DNA of 64,000 nucleotides from Polyangiaceae bacterium. GTDB taxonomy: Bacteria; Myxococcota_A; Polyangia; Polyangiales; Polyangiaceae. The translations under genes were made by a program, and so were the position numbers. Shown here piece by piece: positions 17,486-26,206 of this stretch. Where the stretch lies: the NCBI GenBank assembly GCA_015075635.1, contig JABTUA010000001.1, positions 2,604,001 to 2,668,000 of the forward strand. Reading direction: 5' to 3'. Below the pieces are notes generated by a model. The model worked only from the letters and a program-made list of their open reading frames with translations. It was not told where the DNA came from and ran no database searches. The stretch's first letter is position 1. Each line of letters opens with the position of its first letter.

Positions 17486-19122
17486 CACATGCAGTGCCGT
17501 TTGAACTTCTTGATGCCGTTCGCGTCAATCACCCACGGTGGGTTGCAGTCCCCAGCGGGCTTCGGCGCCGCCTTGGGCGCGGCGGGGGCCGCTGAGATCT
17601 GTGGCGTCGGCGGAGGCTTTTCGGGCGCGGGCGCGGGCTTCGGCGCCGGCACCGCGGGCTCGCTCGTCGGCTCCGGCGTCGCGGCGGGCGGTGCCGGCAC
17701 GGGCGCCGGCGCGGGCGGCGGGGTCGCCTCTACGGGTACCTCCGGGCGGGCGGCGCCGGTCGGGGGTAGACCGAGCACGTCCGGCGCCTCGTCGGTCGGA
17801 GCGCGGCCTTTGAGCACGACGACCAAGACGACGAGAAACAGCGCCATCGCGCCCGCCACCGCGCCGAGCACCACCTTGAGCTGCTTGTTCGGTCGGAGCG
17901 GGAACAGCGAGCGTTGCGCTGCCGTGTCCCAGGCGGCGGTGGAGACCTCGGAGACCTGCGAGCTCGGCTCGGTGCGCAGCGGATGAGCCGGCACGGGGGT
18001 GGCCTCGAGGACCGGCAGCGGCACGGGGGCTTGCGGCGCGGGCGCCGCGGGGATGGGCGGCGCCGCGTCGACGGGCAGCGGAGCGGGCAGCGGCGCGCTC
18101 GGAACCGCGTCGGGCACCGTCGCCGGCTGCGGCAAGCCGGCAGCGGAGGCGTTCGATTCGCTGCCGAGCTCGATCAGGCGCTCGGCACGCTTGCGCAGCG
18201 TCTCGCCGACCAGGCCGTCGACCCACTCGCCGATCACGCGCGGCACCGCCGGCGGCAGCGCGTCCTCCAGATCCATCGCCATCTCGCGGGCGCTCTGGTA
18301 GCGCTCGGCGGGCGAGCGCTCGAGCGCGCGCAGCACCACGTCGTCCACCGCGCTCGGGATCCCCGGGACCAGGCTGGAAGGTGGCTCGATCGGGTGCTCG
18401 ATCACCATCGTCATGGTGCGCATCGGCTCGTCGGCGACGAAGAGCCCCCGCCCAGTCAGGGCCTCCCAGAGCACGATGCCCGCTGCGAAGACGTCCACCC
18501 GATGGTCGAACTTGTCCGCCTTCACCTGCTCCGGCGCCATGTAGCGGAACTTGCCCTTGATGCGTCCGGCCTCGGTCTCCATGATGCGCCGCGACGCCTT
18601 GGCGACACCGAAGTCGACCACGCGCGCCACGCCGTCGAGACCCACCAGGACGTTCTGCGGGGAGACGTCGCGGTGGACGATGTGCAGCGCCTCGCCGCGC
18701 TCGTCCTTCGCCGTGTGTGCGGCGTGCAGGCCGTAGAGCACGTTGCTCACGATGCCGCTCACCACGCCCGGCGGAATGCGCTGGTCCCGGGCGGTCACGC
18801 GCTTGATCAGGTGAGAGAGCGAGTCCCCTTCCACGTACTCCATCACCAGGAACAGGTCCCCCTCGAGCGCCACGACATCGAGGGTGGAGACCACGTTCGG
18901 GTGGCGGATGCCCGCCGCCAAACGCGCCTCGTCGATGAACATCGCCACGAACTCCGGGTCCTTGGCGAAGTGGGGGTGGAGACGCTTGATGGCGACGGTG
19001 CGCGCGAACCCGACCTGGCCAATCATGCGGCCGAGGTGGATCGTCGCCATGCCCCCCGACGCGATCTCGTCGTAGAGCACGTAGCGGCCGACCACCCGTC
19101 CGGCTTCGTGCGCGTTGCCCAA
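17485..19122 (-). CDS. Ser/Thr protein kinase (Hanks-type), single transmembrane helix
   Basis: 545 residues. The kinase domain (about 14-290) is intact: Gly loop IASGGMA, Lys46 in VAIK, HRDVSPQN (Asp152), DFG (170-172) and MAPEQ. A Pro/Ala-rich juxtamembrane stretch follows, then a transmembrane helix near 420-440 and a Pro/Ala-rich extracytoplasmic tail ending in Cys. It is expected to phosphorylate proteins in the cytosol in response to an outside cue. Myxobacteria have many such kinases. It forms an operon with the overlapping PEGA-like gene at 16643. Confidence 0.93.
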   Translation of the reverse strand: MGNAHEAGRVVGRYVLYDEIASGGMATIHLGRMIGQVGFARTVAIKRLHPHFAKDPEFVAMFIDEARLAAGIRHPNVVSTLDVVALEGDLFLVMEYVEGDSLSHLIKRVTARDQRIPPGVVSGIVSNVLYGLHAAHTAKDERGEALHIVHRDVSPQNVLVGLDGVARVVDFGVAKASRRIMETEAGRIKGKFRYMAPEQVKADKFDHRVDVFAAGIVLWEALTGRGLFVADEPMRTMTMVIEHPIEPPSSLVPGIPSAVDDVVLRALERSPAERYQSAREMAMDLEDALPPAVPRVIGEWVDGLVGETLRKRAERLIELGSESNASAAGLPQPATVPDAVPSAPLPAPLPVDAAPPIPAAPAPQAPVPLPVLEATPVPAHPLRTEPSSQVSEVSTAAWDTAAQRSLFPLRPNKQLKVVLGAVAGAMALFLVVLVVVLKGRAPTDEAPDVLGLPPTGAARPEVPVEATPPPAPAPVPAPPAATPEPTSEPAVPAPKPAPAPEKPPPTPQISAAPAAPKAAPKPAGDCNPPWVIDANGIKKFKRHCM

Positions 19123-19183
19123 GGCCCAAACATGCTAGCCCGGGCGGTGACGAGGGACGAGAAGCGTGGTACTCCCCAGGCCG

Positions 19184-19867
19184 ATGCGACGACTGTGGGT
19201 GGCGCTCTTGGTCCCGGCCTTGGGCTGCGCCTCCACGGTCGTCCGACTGCCCGGCGAGCTTCCGACGCAGAGCGGCAACGCCAAGAATGCCTGCGAATCC
19301 ACGGAGTGGCTGGTGCTCGCCCCCACCCAGAGCCAAGAGGTCAGCCACAGCGGGCGGAGCAGCGTCGCCCGCAAGGACGGCTTCGGCGTGTACCGGGTGG
19401 GTGAAGACCACCCGGAGAAGATCCCCGGCCTCGCCGAGCGCCTCGGCTCGTCGCCAATCGTCGAGCGGCACAAGGCTGGGGTGGAGCGCCACGACCAGAA
19501 GCAGTTGCTCGCGGCAGGCCTCGGCGGCGCGGGCCTCATCGCGTTGGGCATCGGCTCCTACCTGTTCGCCACCTCGTTCGACACGAAGAAGACGACGGCG
19601 TCGGACGGCAGCGTCGACGAGGAACAGGACATCAACGGCGGGCGGGTCGCCGGGGCCAGCGCGCTCATCGCCGCCGGCTTCGGCCTGGGCATTGCCGGCA
19701 TCATCGTCAGCCCGGGCGCGGGCGAGCGCGCCAAGGCCGACCAGAGCCGTTACGTCTTCACCCCGCCGGAGGACGATCCGGAGGCGGTCAAGTCGATGGT
19801 GGACCGGCACAACAGCGCGGTGCGAGACCGCTGCAGCCAGGCCCCGGCGGCGGCTCGGGCGGAGTAG
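19184..19867 (+). CDS. Lipoprotein with two central transmembrane-like segments
   Basis: 227 residues. A short leader ends in VPALGC (lipobox). Two hydrophobic stretches (about residues 107-127 and 160-180, Gly/Ala-rich) flank a charged loop, and the C-terminus is polar. No domain is recognised. ATG 19184 is preferred because the leader begins MRRLWVALLV; a GTG at 19166 would extend it by six residues. It is divergent from the kinase gene, with 61 bases between starts. Confidence 0.7.
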   Translation: MRRLWVALLVPALGCASTVVRLPGELPTQSGNAKNACESTEWLVLAPTQSQEVSHSGRSSVARKDGFGVYRVGEDHPEKIPGLAERLGSSPIVERHKAGVERHDQKQLLAAGLGGAGLIALGIGSYLFATSFDTKKTTASDGSVDEEQDINGGRVAGASALIAAGFGLGIAGIIVSPGAGERAKADQSRYVFTPPEDDPEAVKSMVDRHNSAVRDRCSQAPAAARAE

Positions 19868-19904
19868 CGGACCGCTCAGACTCGGGCTTCGGCCGCGAAA
19901 GTCG

Positions 19905-20903
19905 TCAGACCGCGACGGCCAGGGTGTCCGGCTCGGACTCGGCTCCGAGCGCGGGGTGCTCCGCGGGCGCCGCCGGCTGCGCGACGCCCAAGCCAGCGCG
20001 ATCGACGATGGCTTCGCACAGATCGGCGAAGGAGTAGCCGGCCTCAGCGGCGATCTTGGGCAGGAGGCTGGTCGGGGTCATGCCCGGCAGCGTGTTGACC
20101 TCGAGCACGTACTCGTTCTGCCCTTCGGTCACCAGTAGATCGACGCGCACGGCGCCGGCGCTGTCCAGCGCCTGCGCGGCACGCTCCGCGAGGTTCAACA
20201 CGCCGCGGTAGCGGGTCGCGGGCAGCCGCGCTGGCATGAAGTACTCGGTCATCCCCGGGGTGTACTTGGCGTGGTGATCGTACATGCCGCTCTTCGGCGC
20301 GATCTCGATGGCACCGAGCACGCGGCCGTCGAGGATCCCCACCGAGATCTCCTTGCCGGCGATGAAGCGCTCGACCAACACGCTCTGATCGTAGCGGCGC
20401 GCGTCCGCGATGGCCCGAGCGAGAGCGGCGGGGCTGTCCGCCTTGGCGATTCCGAAGCTCGACCCCTCGCGCCGTGGCTTGACCACCACCGGGAAGCCGA
20501 AGGAGCCGTGGACTTCTTCCACGTCCGCCAGGCCTTCCGCGTCGAAGACGTAGTACGGCGGCGTCGGCACGTTGTGCAGGCGGAAGAGCTCCTTGCTCTT
20601 CAGCTTGTCCATGGCCAAGGCGCTCGCGAGCACGCTCGAGCCCGTGTAGGGGATCTCGAGGATCTCGAGCAGGCCCTGGATGCAGCCGTCCTCACCCAGG
20701 CGGCCGTGCAGCGCCAGGAAGGCCACGTCGATGCGAGCCGCGCGCAGCGCCCCCACGGTGTCGATCCCGGGCCCGAGCTCGATCTCGACCACGTTCCGCC
20801 CCGCCGAGCCCAGGGCCTTTGCCACTGCTCTGCCGGTGCTGAGGGAGACCTCCCGCTCGGCCGAGGTTCCGCCCATGACGACTCCGATACGCGGCGCTTT
20901 CAT
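19905..20903 (-). CDS. ddl: D-alanine--D-alanine ligase
   Basis: 332 residues, an ATP-grasp enzyme that joins two D-Ala for peptidoglycan precursors. Visible blocks: GGTSAEREVSLSTG at the N-terminus, the HGRLGEDGCIQGLLE turn, KPRREGSSFG (ATP loop), and LEVNTLPGMTPTSLLPK near the C-terminus with the Mg2+-binding Glu/Asn. It is about 25 residues longer than short Ddl enzymes because of a Pro/Ala-rich C-terminal tail. The start has GAGGAG about 6 bases upstream. It is cytoplasmic. No mur/fts cluster is adjacent, so ddl is separated from the usual cell-wall locus here. Confidence 0.95.
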   Translation of the reverse strand: MKAPRIGVVMGGTSAEREVSLSTGRAVAKALGSAGRNVVEIELGPGIDTVGALRAARIDVAFLALHGRLGEDGCIQGLLEILEIPYTGSSVLASALAMDKLKSKELFRLHNVPTPPYYVFDAEGLADVEEVHGSFGFPVVVKPRREGSSFGIAKADSPAALARAIADARRYDQSVLVERFIAGKEISVGILDGRVLGAIEIAPKSGMYDHHAKYTPGMTEYFMPARLPATRYRGVLNLAERAAQALDSAGAVRVDLLVTEGQNEYVLEVNTLPGMTPTSLLPKIAAEAGYSFADLCEAIVDRAGLGVAQPAAPAEHPALGAESEPDTLAVAV

Positions 20904-21004
20904 CGATGCTCCTCACCTCGTCGCTATCGGAGGTCGGTGCGTTCGGCCAAATAAACGCGGCGGATCGCGCGCCGCTTCCGGCCGGCACCTCGCGCTCGCC
21001 CGCG

Positions 21005-21772
21005 TCAGGTGATTTCGACCAGCACGGCGGTGATGTTGTCGCGACCGCCGCGGCCGTTGGCGATCTCGATGAACTTGCGCACACAAGCCTCGCCGCCGAG
21101 CGCGGTAACGTCGGGAATTTCAGCGGTGCGCAGGTAGCCGTGGAGCCCGTCGCTACAGAGCAGGAATTGGTCGCCCAACTCGAGCTCGACCCAATGGGTG
21201 TCGACCTGCACGTAGTCGCGATTGCCCACCGCCCGCGTGATCACGTTGCGGTGCCGGCTGTGCTTGGCCTCCTCGGCGGTGATGAGGCCTTGCTTGAGCT
21301 GCCAGGCGATAAGTGTGTGATCTTCCGTGAGTTGTGCGGCTTCACCGCCACGCACTCGGTAGATCCGGCTGTCGCCGACCTGAGCGAGCACCGCGAAGTC
21401 GCCCAGGGCCATCATCGTGCTCAGCGTGGTGCCCATGCCGGCCTTGTTGGCATCCAGCTCCGCCATCGCGAACACCATGTAGGTCGCGGCCTGAACTGCG
21501 CCCTCGAGCAGCCGCGCCGCGGCCCGGGCCTTCTCCTCGCTGAAGTCGCCCTCGAGCTCGAGCGCGCGTTTGCCCCGCTTCACCATGCCGTAGACGGTGT
21601 CCACCGCCTCCTGGCTCGCCACCTCACCCGCCGCATGGCCCCCCATGCCGTCGGCGACGACCCACAGACCCAGCTCGTCGTCGCAGAGGTAGGCGTCCTC
21701 GTTGACCTGACGCCGCTTGCCCAAGTCGGTCGCGCCGTACGACGTGATCTTCAGTCGGCCGGGCTCGCCCAT
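21005..21772 (-). CDS. PP2C-family protein phosphatase
   Basis: 255 residues. PP2C motifs are intact: RQVNEDAYL, VADGMGGHAAGE, LLCSDGLHGYL and GGRDNITAVLVEI, giving the metal-binding Asp set. It removes phosphate from Ser/Thr residues using Mg2+ or Mn2+, commonly opposing Hanks-type kinases. One such kinase lies 2.3 kb away (17485). The start at 21772 follows GAGGCGAG. It is divergent from the FIST gene, with a 99-base gap. Confidence 0.93.
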   Translation of the reverse strand: MGEPGRLKITSYGATDLGKRRQVNEDAYLCDDELGLWVVADGMGGHAAGEVASQEAVDTVYGMVKRGKRALELEGDFSEEKARAAARLLEGAVQAATYMVFAMAELDANKAGMGTTLSTMMALGDFAVLAQVGDSRIYRVRGGEAAQLTEDHTLIAWQLKQGLITAEEAKHSRHRNVITRAVGNRDYVQVDTHWVELELGDQFLLCSDGLHGYLRTAEIPDVTALGGEACVRKFIEIANGRGGRDNITAVLVEIT

Positions 21773-21871
21773 CTCGCCTCGACGTTTAGCGGAACCGGCG
21801 GCCCGGCGAAAGCGGAGTCGCACCGCGCAGGCCCTTGCGGCCGGCGCCGCCGTTAAATAACGTGGCGGCCC

Positions 21872-23002
21872 ATGGCGGGCGCGGTGAGCTTCGTTGTCCA
21901 GACGCGAAGCCCGACCCGCGCGGCGCGCGAGCTCGCGACTGCCCTGGGCCGCGTCCAGCGCCCGGCGGGCGCGCTGGTCTTCACCAGCGGCGCGCTCTCG
22001 GAGCTCGGTTCGGAGCTGGGGCGCGAGCTCGTCGCAGCGGCGCCGGGCTTGCCCCTCCTCATCGCTTCCGGCGCCGGCGTGCTCACCGAGCGCGGCGAGG
22101 TCGAAAACGAGCCTGCGGCGGCGGGCATCCTCTGGACCGGGGGTCGTACGGAGGTGCTGGTGGTCGGGGCCAGCGGCGCCGACGAGGCGCTCGAGGGGCT
22201 GAGCCGTGCCCTCTCCGATCGCAGCGCCAAGAGCGCGCCGACCGCCATCGCGTTCGTCCGCCCCGAGGGCTTCTCCCCCTCGTCCCTCGAGCCATTGTGG
22301 GACGCCCGAGTCACTCGCCACCTGTTGGGCGCCGGCACACTGGGCTTCGATCCGGTGGTGGTGGACGCCGAGGGCCGGGTCAGCTCCGGTCGCGCCGCCG
22401 CACTGCTCGTGCGCGGTCTCTCCCCGCCGGTCATCCGGACATCGCCCGCGTGCCGCCTCCTGATGCCGCTCCGTAGAATCACCGAGACTCGCGGCGCGCT
22501 GGTGACCCGCATCGAGTCCGAGCCCGCGCTCGACGTGCTGTCCGCAGTGGGCGAGTCGCTGGCCGGTCAGCCCTTGGTGCTCGCGGTGCTGAGCGACGAC
22601 GAGCCCGGCGAGGGGCGCTCGGAGCTGCTCGTCCGCGCCGTGCAGGGCGTCGACCCGGTGCGCCGGGGCCTGCTCATCTCCGAGGAAGCGCGGGAGGGCA
22701 CGCGCATCGCGTTCGCGGTGCGCGACGCCGGACACGCGCGCGCGGATCTCGAGGCAGCGGCGCGCGACGCGCTCCGGACCGCCGCTGGCGCTGCGCCGCG
22801 CTTCGGCATCTACGTCAGTTGCGCGGGCCGGGGCAGCTCGCTCTACGGCGCCGCAGACGTGGACGCCAAGATCCTGCGCGCGCGCTTCGGCGAAATGCCC
22901 TTCGCCGGCCTTGCTTCGTCCTTCGAGATCGCTCCCCACCGCGGGCGCGCCCAGCTCCAGCTCTACACTGGCGTCGTCGCGCTGTTCTCGGCACCGAGTT
23001 GA
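21872..23002 (+). CDS. FIST-domain protein (FIST-N and FIST-C)
   Basis: 376 residues. The C-terminal half reads RFGIYVSCAGRGSSLYG ... GLASSFEIAP ... LQLYTGVVAL, the signature of FIST-C; the N-terminal half (AARELATALGRV ... FTSGALSELG) fits FIST-N. FIST domains are thought to sense small ligands and usually sit in signalling proteins. Here both stand alone in a cytosolic protein. The stop is 2 bases from the sctV start, so the two genes are co-transcribed; the pairing is unusual and its meaning is unknown. Confidence 0.9.
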   Translation: MAGAVSFVVQTRSPTRAARELATALGRVQRPAGALVFTSGALSELGSELGRELVAAAPGLPLLIASGAGVLTERGEVENEPAAAGILWTGGRTEVLVVGASGADEALEGLSRALSDRSAKSAPTAIAFVRPEGFSPSSLEPLWDARVTRHLLGAGTLGFDPVVVDAEGRVSSGRAAALLVRGLSPPVIRTSPACRLLMPLRRITETRGALVTRIESEPALDVLSAVGESLAGQPLVLAVLSDDEPGEGRSELLVRAVQGVDPVRRGLLISEEAREGTRIAFAVRDAGHARADLEAAARDALRTAAGAAPRFGIYVSCAGRGSSLYGAADVDAKILRARFGEMPFAGLASSFEIAPHRGRAQLQLYTGVVALFSAPS

Positions 23003-23004
23003 AC

Positions 23005-24972
23005 ATGGCCACTCCCACAGCCCTGCGCCTCGGCGCTCAGAAGAAGCGTTTCTCCACCGCGGACGTGGCCCTGGCCGCGCTGGTGATGGCGGTCGTCGGC
23101 CTGATGATCGTGCCGCTGCCCACCTGGGTGCTCGATCTGCTGATCGCGTCCAACCTGGCCGCCAGCGTCGCCATCTTGCTGGTCACCTTGTACGTGAGCG
23201 ACGCGCTGCGCATCGCCGCGTTCCCCACGCTGCTCCTGCTCACGACGCTGGTACGCCTGGCGCTCAACGTCTCCTCGACCCGCCTCATCCTGCTCCAGGC
23301 GGACGCGGGCGAGGTGATCCGCGCCTTCGGCACCTTCGTGGTGCGAGGCAACTACGTGGTCGGCGGCGTGATCTTCTTGATCCTGTCCATCATCCAGTTC
23401 GTCGTCATCGCCAAGGGGTCGGAGCGTGTCGCCGAGGTCGGCGCGCGCTTCACGCTGGACGCCATGCCCGGCAAGCAGATGGCGATCGACGCGGAGCTCC
23501 GCTCCGGCGCCATCGACGGCAACGAGGCCCGCCGCCGGCGGCGGGCGCTCTCCCGGGAGAGCCAGTTCTACGGCGCCATGGACGGCGCGATGAAGTTCGT
23601 CAAGGGCGACGTCATCGCCTCGTTCCTGATCACCCTGATCAACCTCCTGGGCGGCATCGCCATCGGCGTCGGGATGAAGGACCTGGAGCTCGTCACCGCG
23701 GTGAAGCGCTACGGCCTGCTCACCATCGGCGACGGCCTGGTCACTCAGATCCCGGCGCTGGTGCTGGCCACCGCCGCGGGCATCCTGGTCACCCGCGTCG
23801 CCAGCGAGGAGCCGGACACGCCGCTCGGGCAGGAGCTGGCCACGCAGATCTTCGGCGCGCCGCGCGCGCTCAGGGTGGCTAGCGTCTTCGTGTTGATCCT
23901 GGCGGCCATCCCCGGCTTGCCGGCGCTGCCGTTCCTGGTCATCGGCGCGCTCTTGTTCTTCGCCTCGCGCTCCGGCACGCGCCGCGCGCCGATCGGCGAG
24001 GCCAGCGCGAACGAGCCGGTGCAGCGCGGCGAGGACGCCGAGGCCCCTCCCCGCTTCGTGCCCGTCGTGGTGCCCTGGTCCCTCGACGTGAGCCCGGATC
24101 TCGCGCCGCTCTGCGATGACGACACGCGCGGCGGCGAGCTCCGGCGGGCCGGCGTGCGCGCCGCGGCCTCCGCCGTCCAGGAGGTGCTGTTCCGCGATCT
24201 GGGCGTCCCCTTGCCCGCCGGGCGCGTGGCGGTCAGCGACGAGCTCCCGGAGCGCACGGTGGTGCTCTGCCTGGGAGAGGTGCCGGCCAAGTCCATGGTG
24301 CTCTCCCCCGGTCTGCCCGACTCCGACGTCGCCGCCCACCTGGTCGAAGAGTCGCTGTCGGTCTTGCGGCGCCGCGCGGCGGACTTCCTGGGCATCTCGG
24401 AGACCCAGGTGCTGCTCGACCAGCTCGAGCAGGTGTCGCCGGCGACCGTGCGCCAGGTGGTGCCCAAACCGGTGCCGGTCGTGCTGCTCGCCGACGTGCT
24501 GCGTCGCCTGGTCGAGGAGGGCGTCAGCGTCCGCGACCTGCGCGGCGTGCTCGAGTCCCTGGCGCAGGTGGCCCACGCCGAGAAAGACTCGCTGAACCTC
24601 GCCGAGTACGTGCGCTCGTGCCTGCGCCGGCCGCTCAGCCACCAGCTCACCGGCGGCAGCGGCGAGCTCGAGGTGCTGCTGCTGGACTCGATGATCGAGG
24701 ACACGATCCGCGGCGCCATCTCCCGCACGGCCGCCGGCAGCTTCCTGACGCTCGCCCCCGCCGCGGCCCGCGACGTGGTGCGCGCCGTGCGCCGCGCACG
24801 CGACGCTGCCGAGGGCGCGACCAGCGTGGTCCTGACTCAGCCCGACGTGCGCCGCTTCGTCAAGAAGCTGATCGAGCTCGACATGCCCGAGCTGCGCGTC
24901 GTCTCCTACGCCGAGCTGCTCCCGGAGATCGCCATCCGCCCCGCCGGCAAGGCGACGCTCGCGGGCCTGTGA
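23005..24972 (+). CDS. sctV: Type III secretion export gate SctV-like protein
   Basis: 655 residues of the FlhA/SctV family, the export gate of type III secretion machines. The N-terminal half holds about 8 transmembrane helices and the conserved FTLDAMPGKQMAIDAEL loop; the helix ESQFYGAMDGAMKFVKGD is the SctV rather than FlhA version. The C-terminal half (from about residue 340) is the cytosolic ring domain. No other secretion genes lie in the window, so it is an orphan gate next to a FIST gene. The start ATG is 2 bases past the FIST stop. Confidence 0.9.
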   Translation: MATPTALRLGAQKKRFSTADVALAALVMAVVGLMIVPLPTWVLDLLIASNLAASVAILLVTLYVSDALRIAAFPTLLLLTTLVRLALNVSSTRLILLQADAGEVIRAFGTFVVRGNYVVGGVIFLILSIIQFVVIAKGSERVAEVGARFTLDAMPGKQMAIDAELRSGAIDGNEARRRRRALSRESQFYGAMDGAMKFVKGDVIASFLITLINLLGGIAIGVGMKDLELVTAVKRYGLLTIGDGLVTQIPALVLATAAGILVTRVASEEPDTPLGQELATQIFGAPRALRVASVFVLILAAIPGLPALPFLVIGALLFFASRSGTRRAPIGEASANEPVQRGEDAEAPPRFVPVVVPWSLDVSPDLAPLCDDDTRGGELRRAGVRAAASAVQEVLFRDLGVPLPAGRVAVSDELPERTVVLCLGEVPAKSMVLSPGLPDSDVAAHLVEESLSVLRRRAADFLGISETQVLLDQLEQVSPATVRQVVPKPVPVVLLADVLRRLVEEGVSVRDLRGVLESLAQVAHAEKDSLNLAEYVRSCLRRPLSHQLTGGSGELEVLLLDSMIEDTIRGAISRTAAGSFLTLAPAAARDVVRAVRRARDAAEGATSVVLTQPDVRRFVKKLIELDMPELRVVSYAELLPEIAIRPAGKATLAGL

Positions 24973-24987
24973 GGAGCAGGCGGGCGG

Positions 24988-25194
24988 GCTTCAGGTCTCA
25001 GAGCCAGGAGCACAGGACCGACAGGGGGTGAGGGCCAAAGGCGGGAGGCGGGCAGGCTTCAGGTCAAGGCTCAGGGTTCGGGATCCAGGCCAGGCTTCAG
25101 GCGCGAAGCCGCTCGGTCTTCCTGAGCCCTGACCCCTCCCCGCCTGGGGCCTGTCCTCCTTCCCCCCTGTGCCCCTGGCTCTGAAGCCTGAAGC
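24988..25194. repeat. Imperfect inverted repeat, 29-bp arms
   Basis: Arms at 24988-25016 and 25166-25194 are inverted copies with 26 of 29 matches (gcttcagg, cagagccagg and gcacagg blocks). Between them the motif gcttcagg recurs twice and ggctcaggg/cctgagccctg forms a nested inverted pair. No gene lies in 24973-25202. The right arm resembles 61160-61190, next to another leftward gene's stop. Confidence 0.7.
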
Positions 25195-25202
25195 CTGAGG
25201 CC

Positions 25203-26162
25203 TCAGACTCCCCGCTGCACGACCATCTTGCGGGGCATCTGCCCGCTGCGCTCGAGCACTTGCTTGGCCTCTTTCTGCAAGAGCGGGTGCGCGCGTTTGG
25301 CCAAGAAGCCGCCGAGCAGGCGCATGTCGATGTCGCCCAGGCGCTTGACGCACTTCTTCATGTTCTTGAGGTCGCTGGTGTGGGCGTAGGCGTAGGCGTA
25401 GGCGCGATAGAGCTGCGGCCGGAGCGGCTCGTACTCCGGATCCTCGGGGTCGATCAGCTGGAGCGTGTCGAGCGCCTTCTTGGCCTGACCGCTCCGGGCC
25501 CAGGCCTCACCGATCACCGCGGTCATCATCGCGCGCGACTTCGCGTCCTGGTGGCGGCTCACCTCGATGCCGTCGGCGAGCGGGCGAGCCTCGCCCACGT
25601 CACCCATCAGGAGGTGGATCATCGCCCGCTGCGTCCGCGCCTCGTCCGCGACCGTCGCCTGCACCTTGCCGAGGTCGATCTGCTCCAGGGTCCGGAGCGC
25701 CTTCTTCGGATCCTCCTGCAGCTCGAGCTGCGCCCGGGCGAAGATGGCAGCGGGGTCCTTCTTCTTGAACGACGCGTCGAGCTCGCTGAGCGCCGCCTTG
25801 CGATCTTCGGCGGTCTCCACTCTGTTCAGGATGCCGGCGACGCTGCGCGCCTTCTTGGCCTGCTGCACCGCCCAGAGCACCACGCCCACGAGCAGCAGCG
25901 TGGCCAGGGCCGGCAACCCCAGGGCGATGGAGCGCCCGGTCGTCGAGTGGGTGAAGCTGGCGGCGAACGCGCCGATCAGCCAGACCGCGATCAGCGGCAG
26001 CGCCAGGCGCATCAGGAGCTTCTTGAACGCTTCGCCGCGCAGGGGATCCGGGACGTCCACCGGCTTCGCCTTCATCGGCTCGTTCAGCAGCGGCTTCTTG
26101 CTGCTTCCGTCGTCGTCGCGTTTGGTCGCGGCTCGCCTGAGCTTTCGGGCTTCTTTGGCCAC
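25203..26162 (-). CDS. Membrane protein with TPR-like helical domain
   Basis: 319 residues. A basic N-terminus (MAKEARKLRRAATKR) precedes two transmembrane helices (about residues 52-70 and 78-98). The rest is helical, with TPR-like 34-residue spacing (KKALRTLEQIDLGK, KKALDTLQLIDPED). It probably sits in the inner membrane with a cytosolic helical scaffold. Function unknown. It is the last gene of a leftward cluster and ends just beside the inverted repeat. Confidence 0.7.
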   Translation of the reverse strand: MAKEARKLRRAATKRDDDGSSKKPLLNEPMKAKPVDVPDPLRGEAFKKLLMRLALPLIAVWLIGAFAASFTHSTTGRSIALGLPALATLLLVGVVLWAVQQAKKARSVAGILNRVETAEDRKAALSELDASFKKKDPAAIFARAQLELQEDPKKALRTLEQIDLGKVQATVADEARTQRAMIHLLMGDVGEARPLADGIEVSRHQDAKSRAMMTAVIGEAWARSGQAKKALDTLQLIDPEDPEYEPLRPQLYRAYAYAYAHTSDLKNMKKCVKRLGDIDMRLLGGFLAKRAHPLLQKEAKQVLERSGQMPRKMVVQRGV

Positions 26163-26206
26163 GGGCGGCTCTTAAGCGCAGGTGGCCCGCGGCGCAAGTC
26201 GGCCCG

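Noticed and set aside
23005-24972. Part of a type III secretion cluster
   Set aside because: Only the export gate is present in the window; no other secretion component was found on either side.
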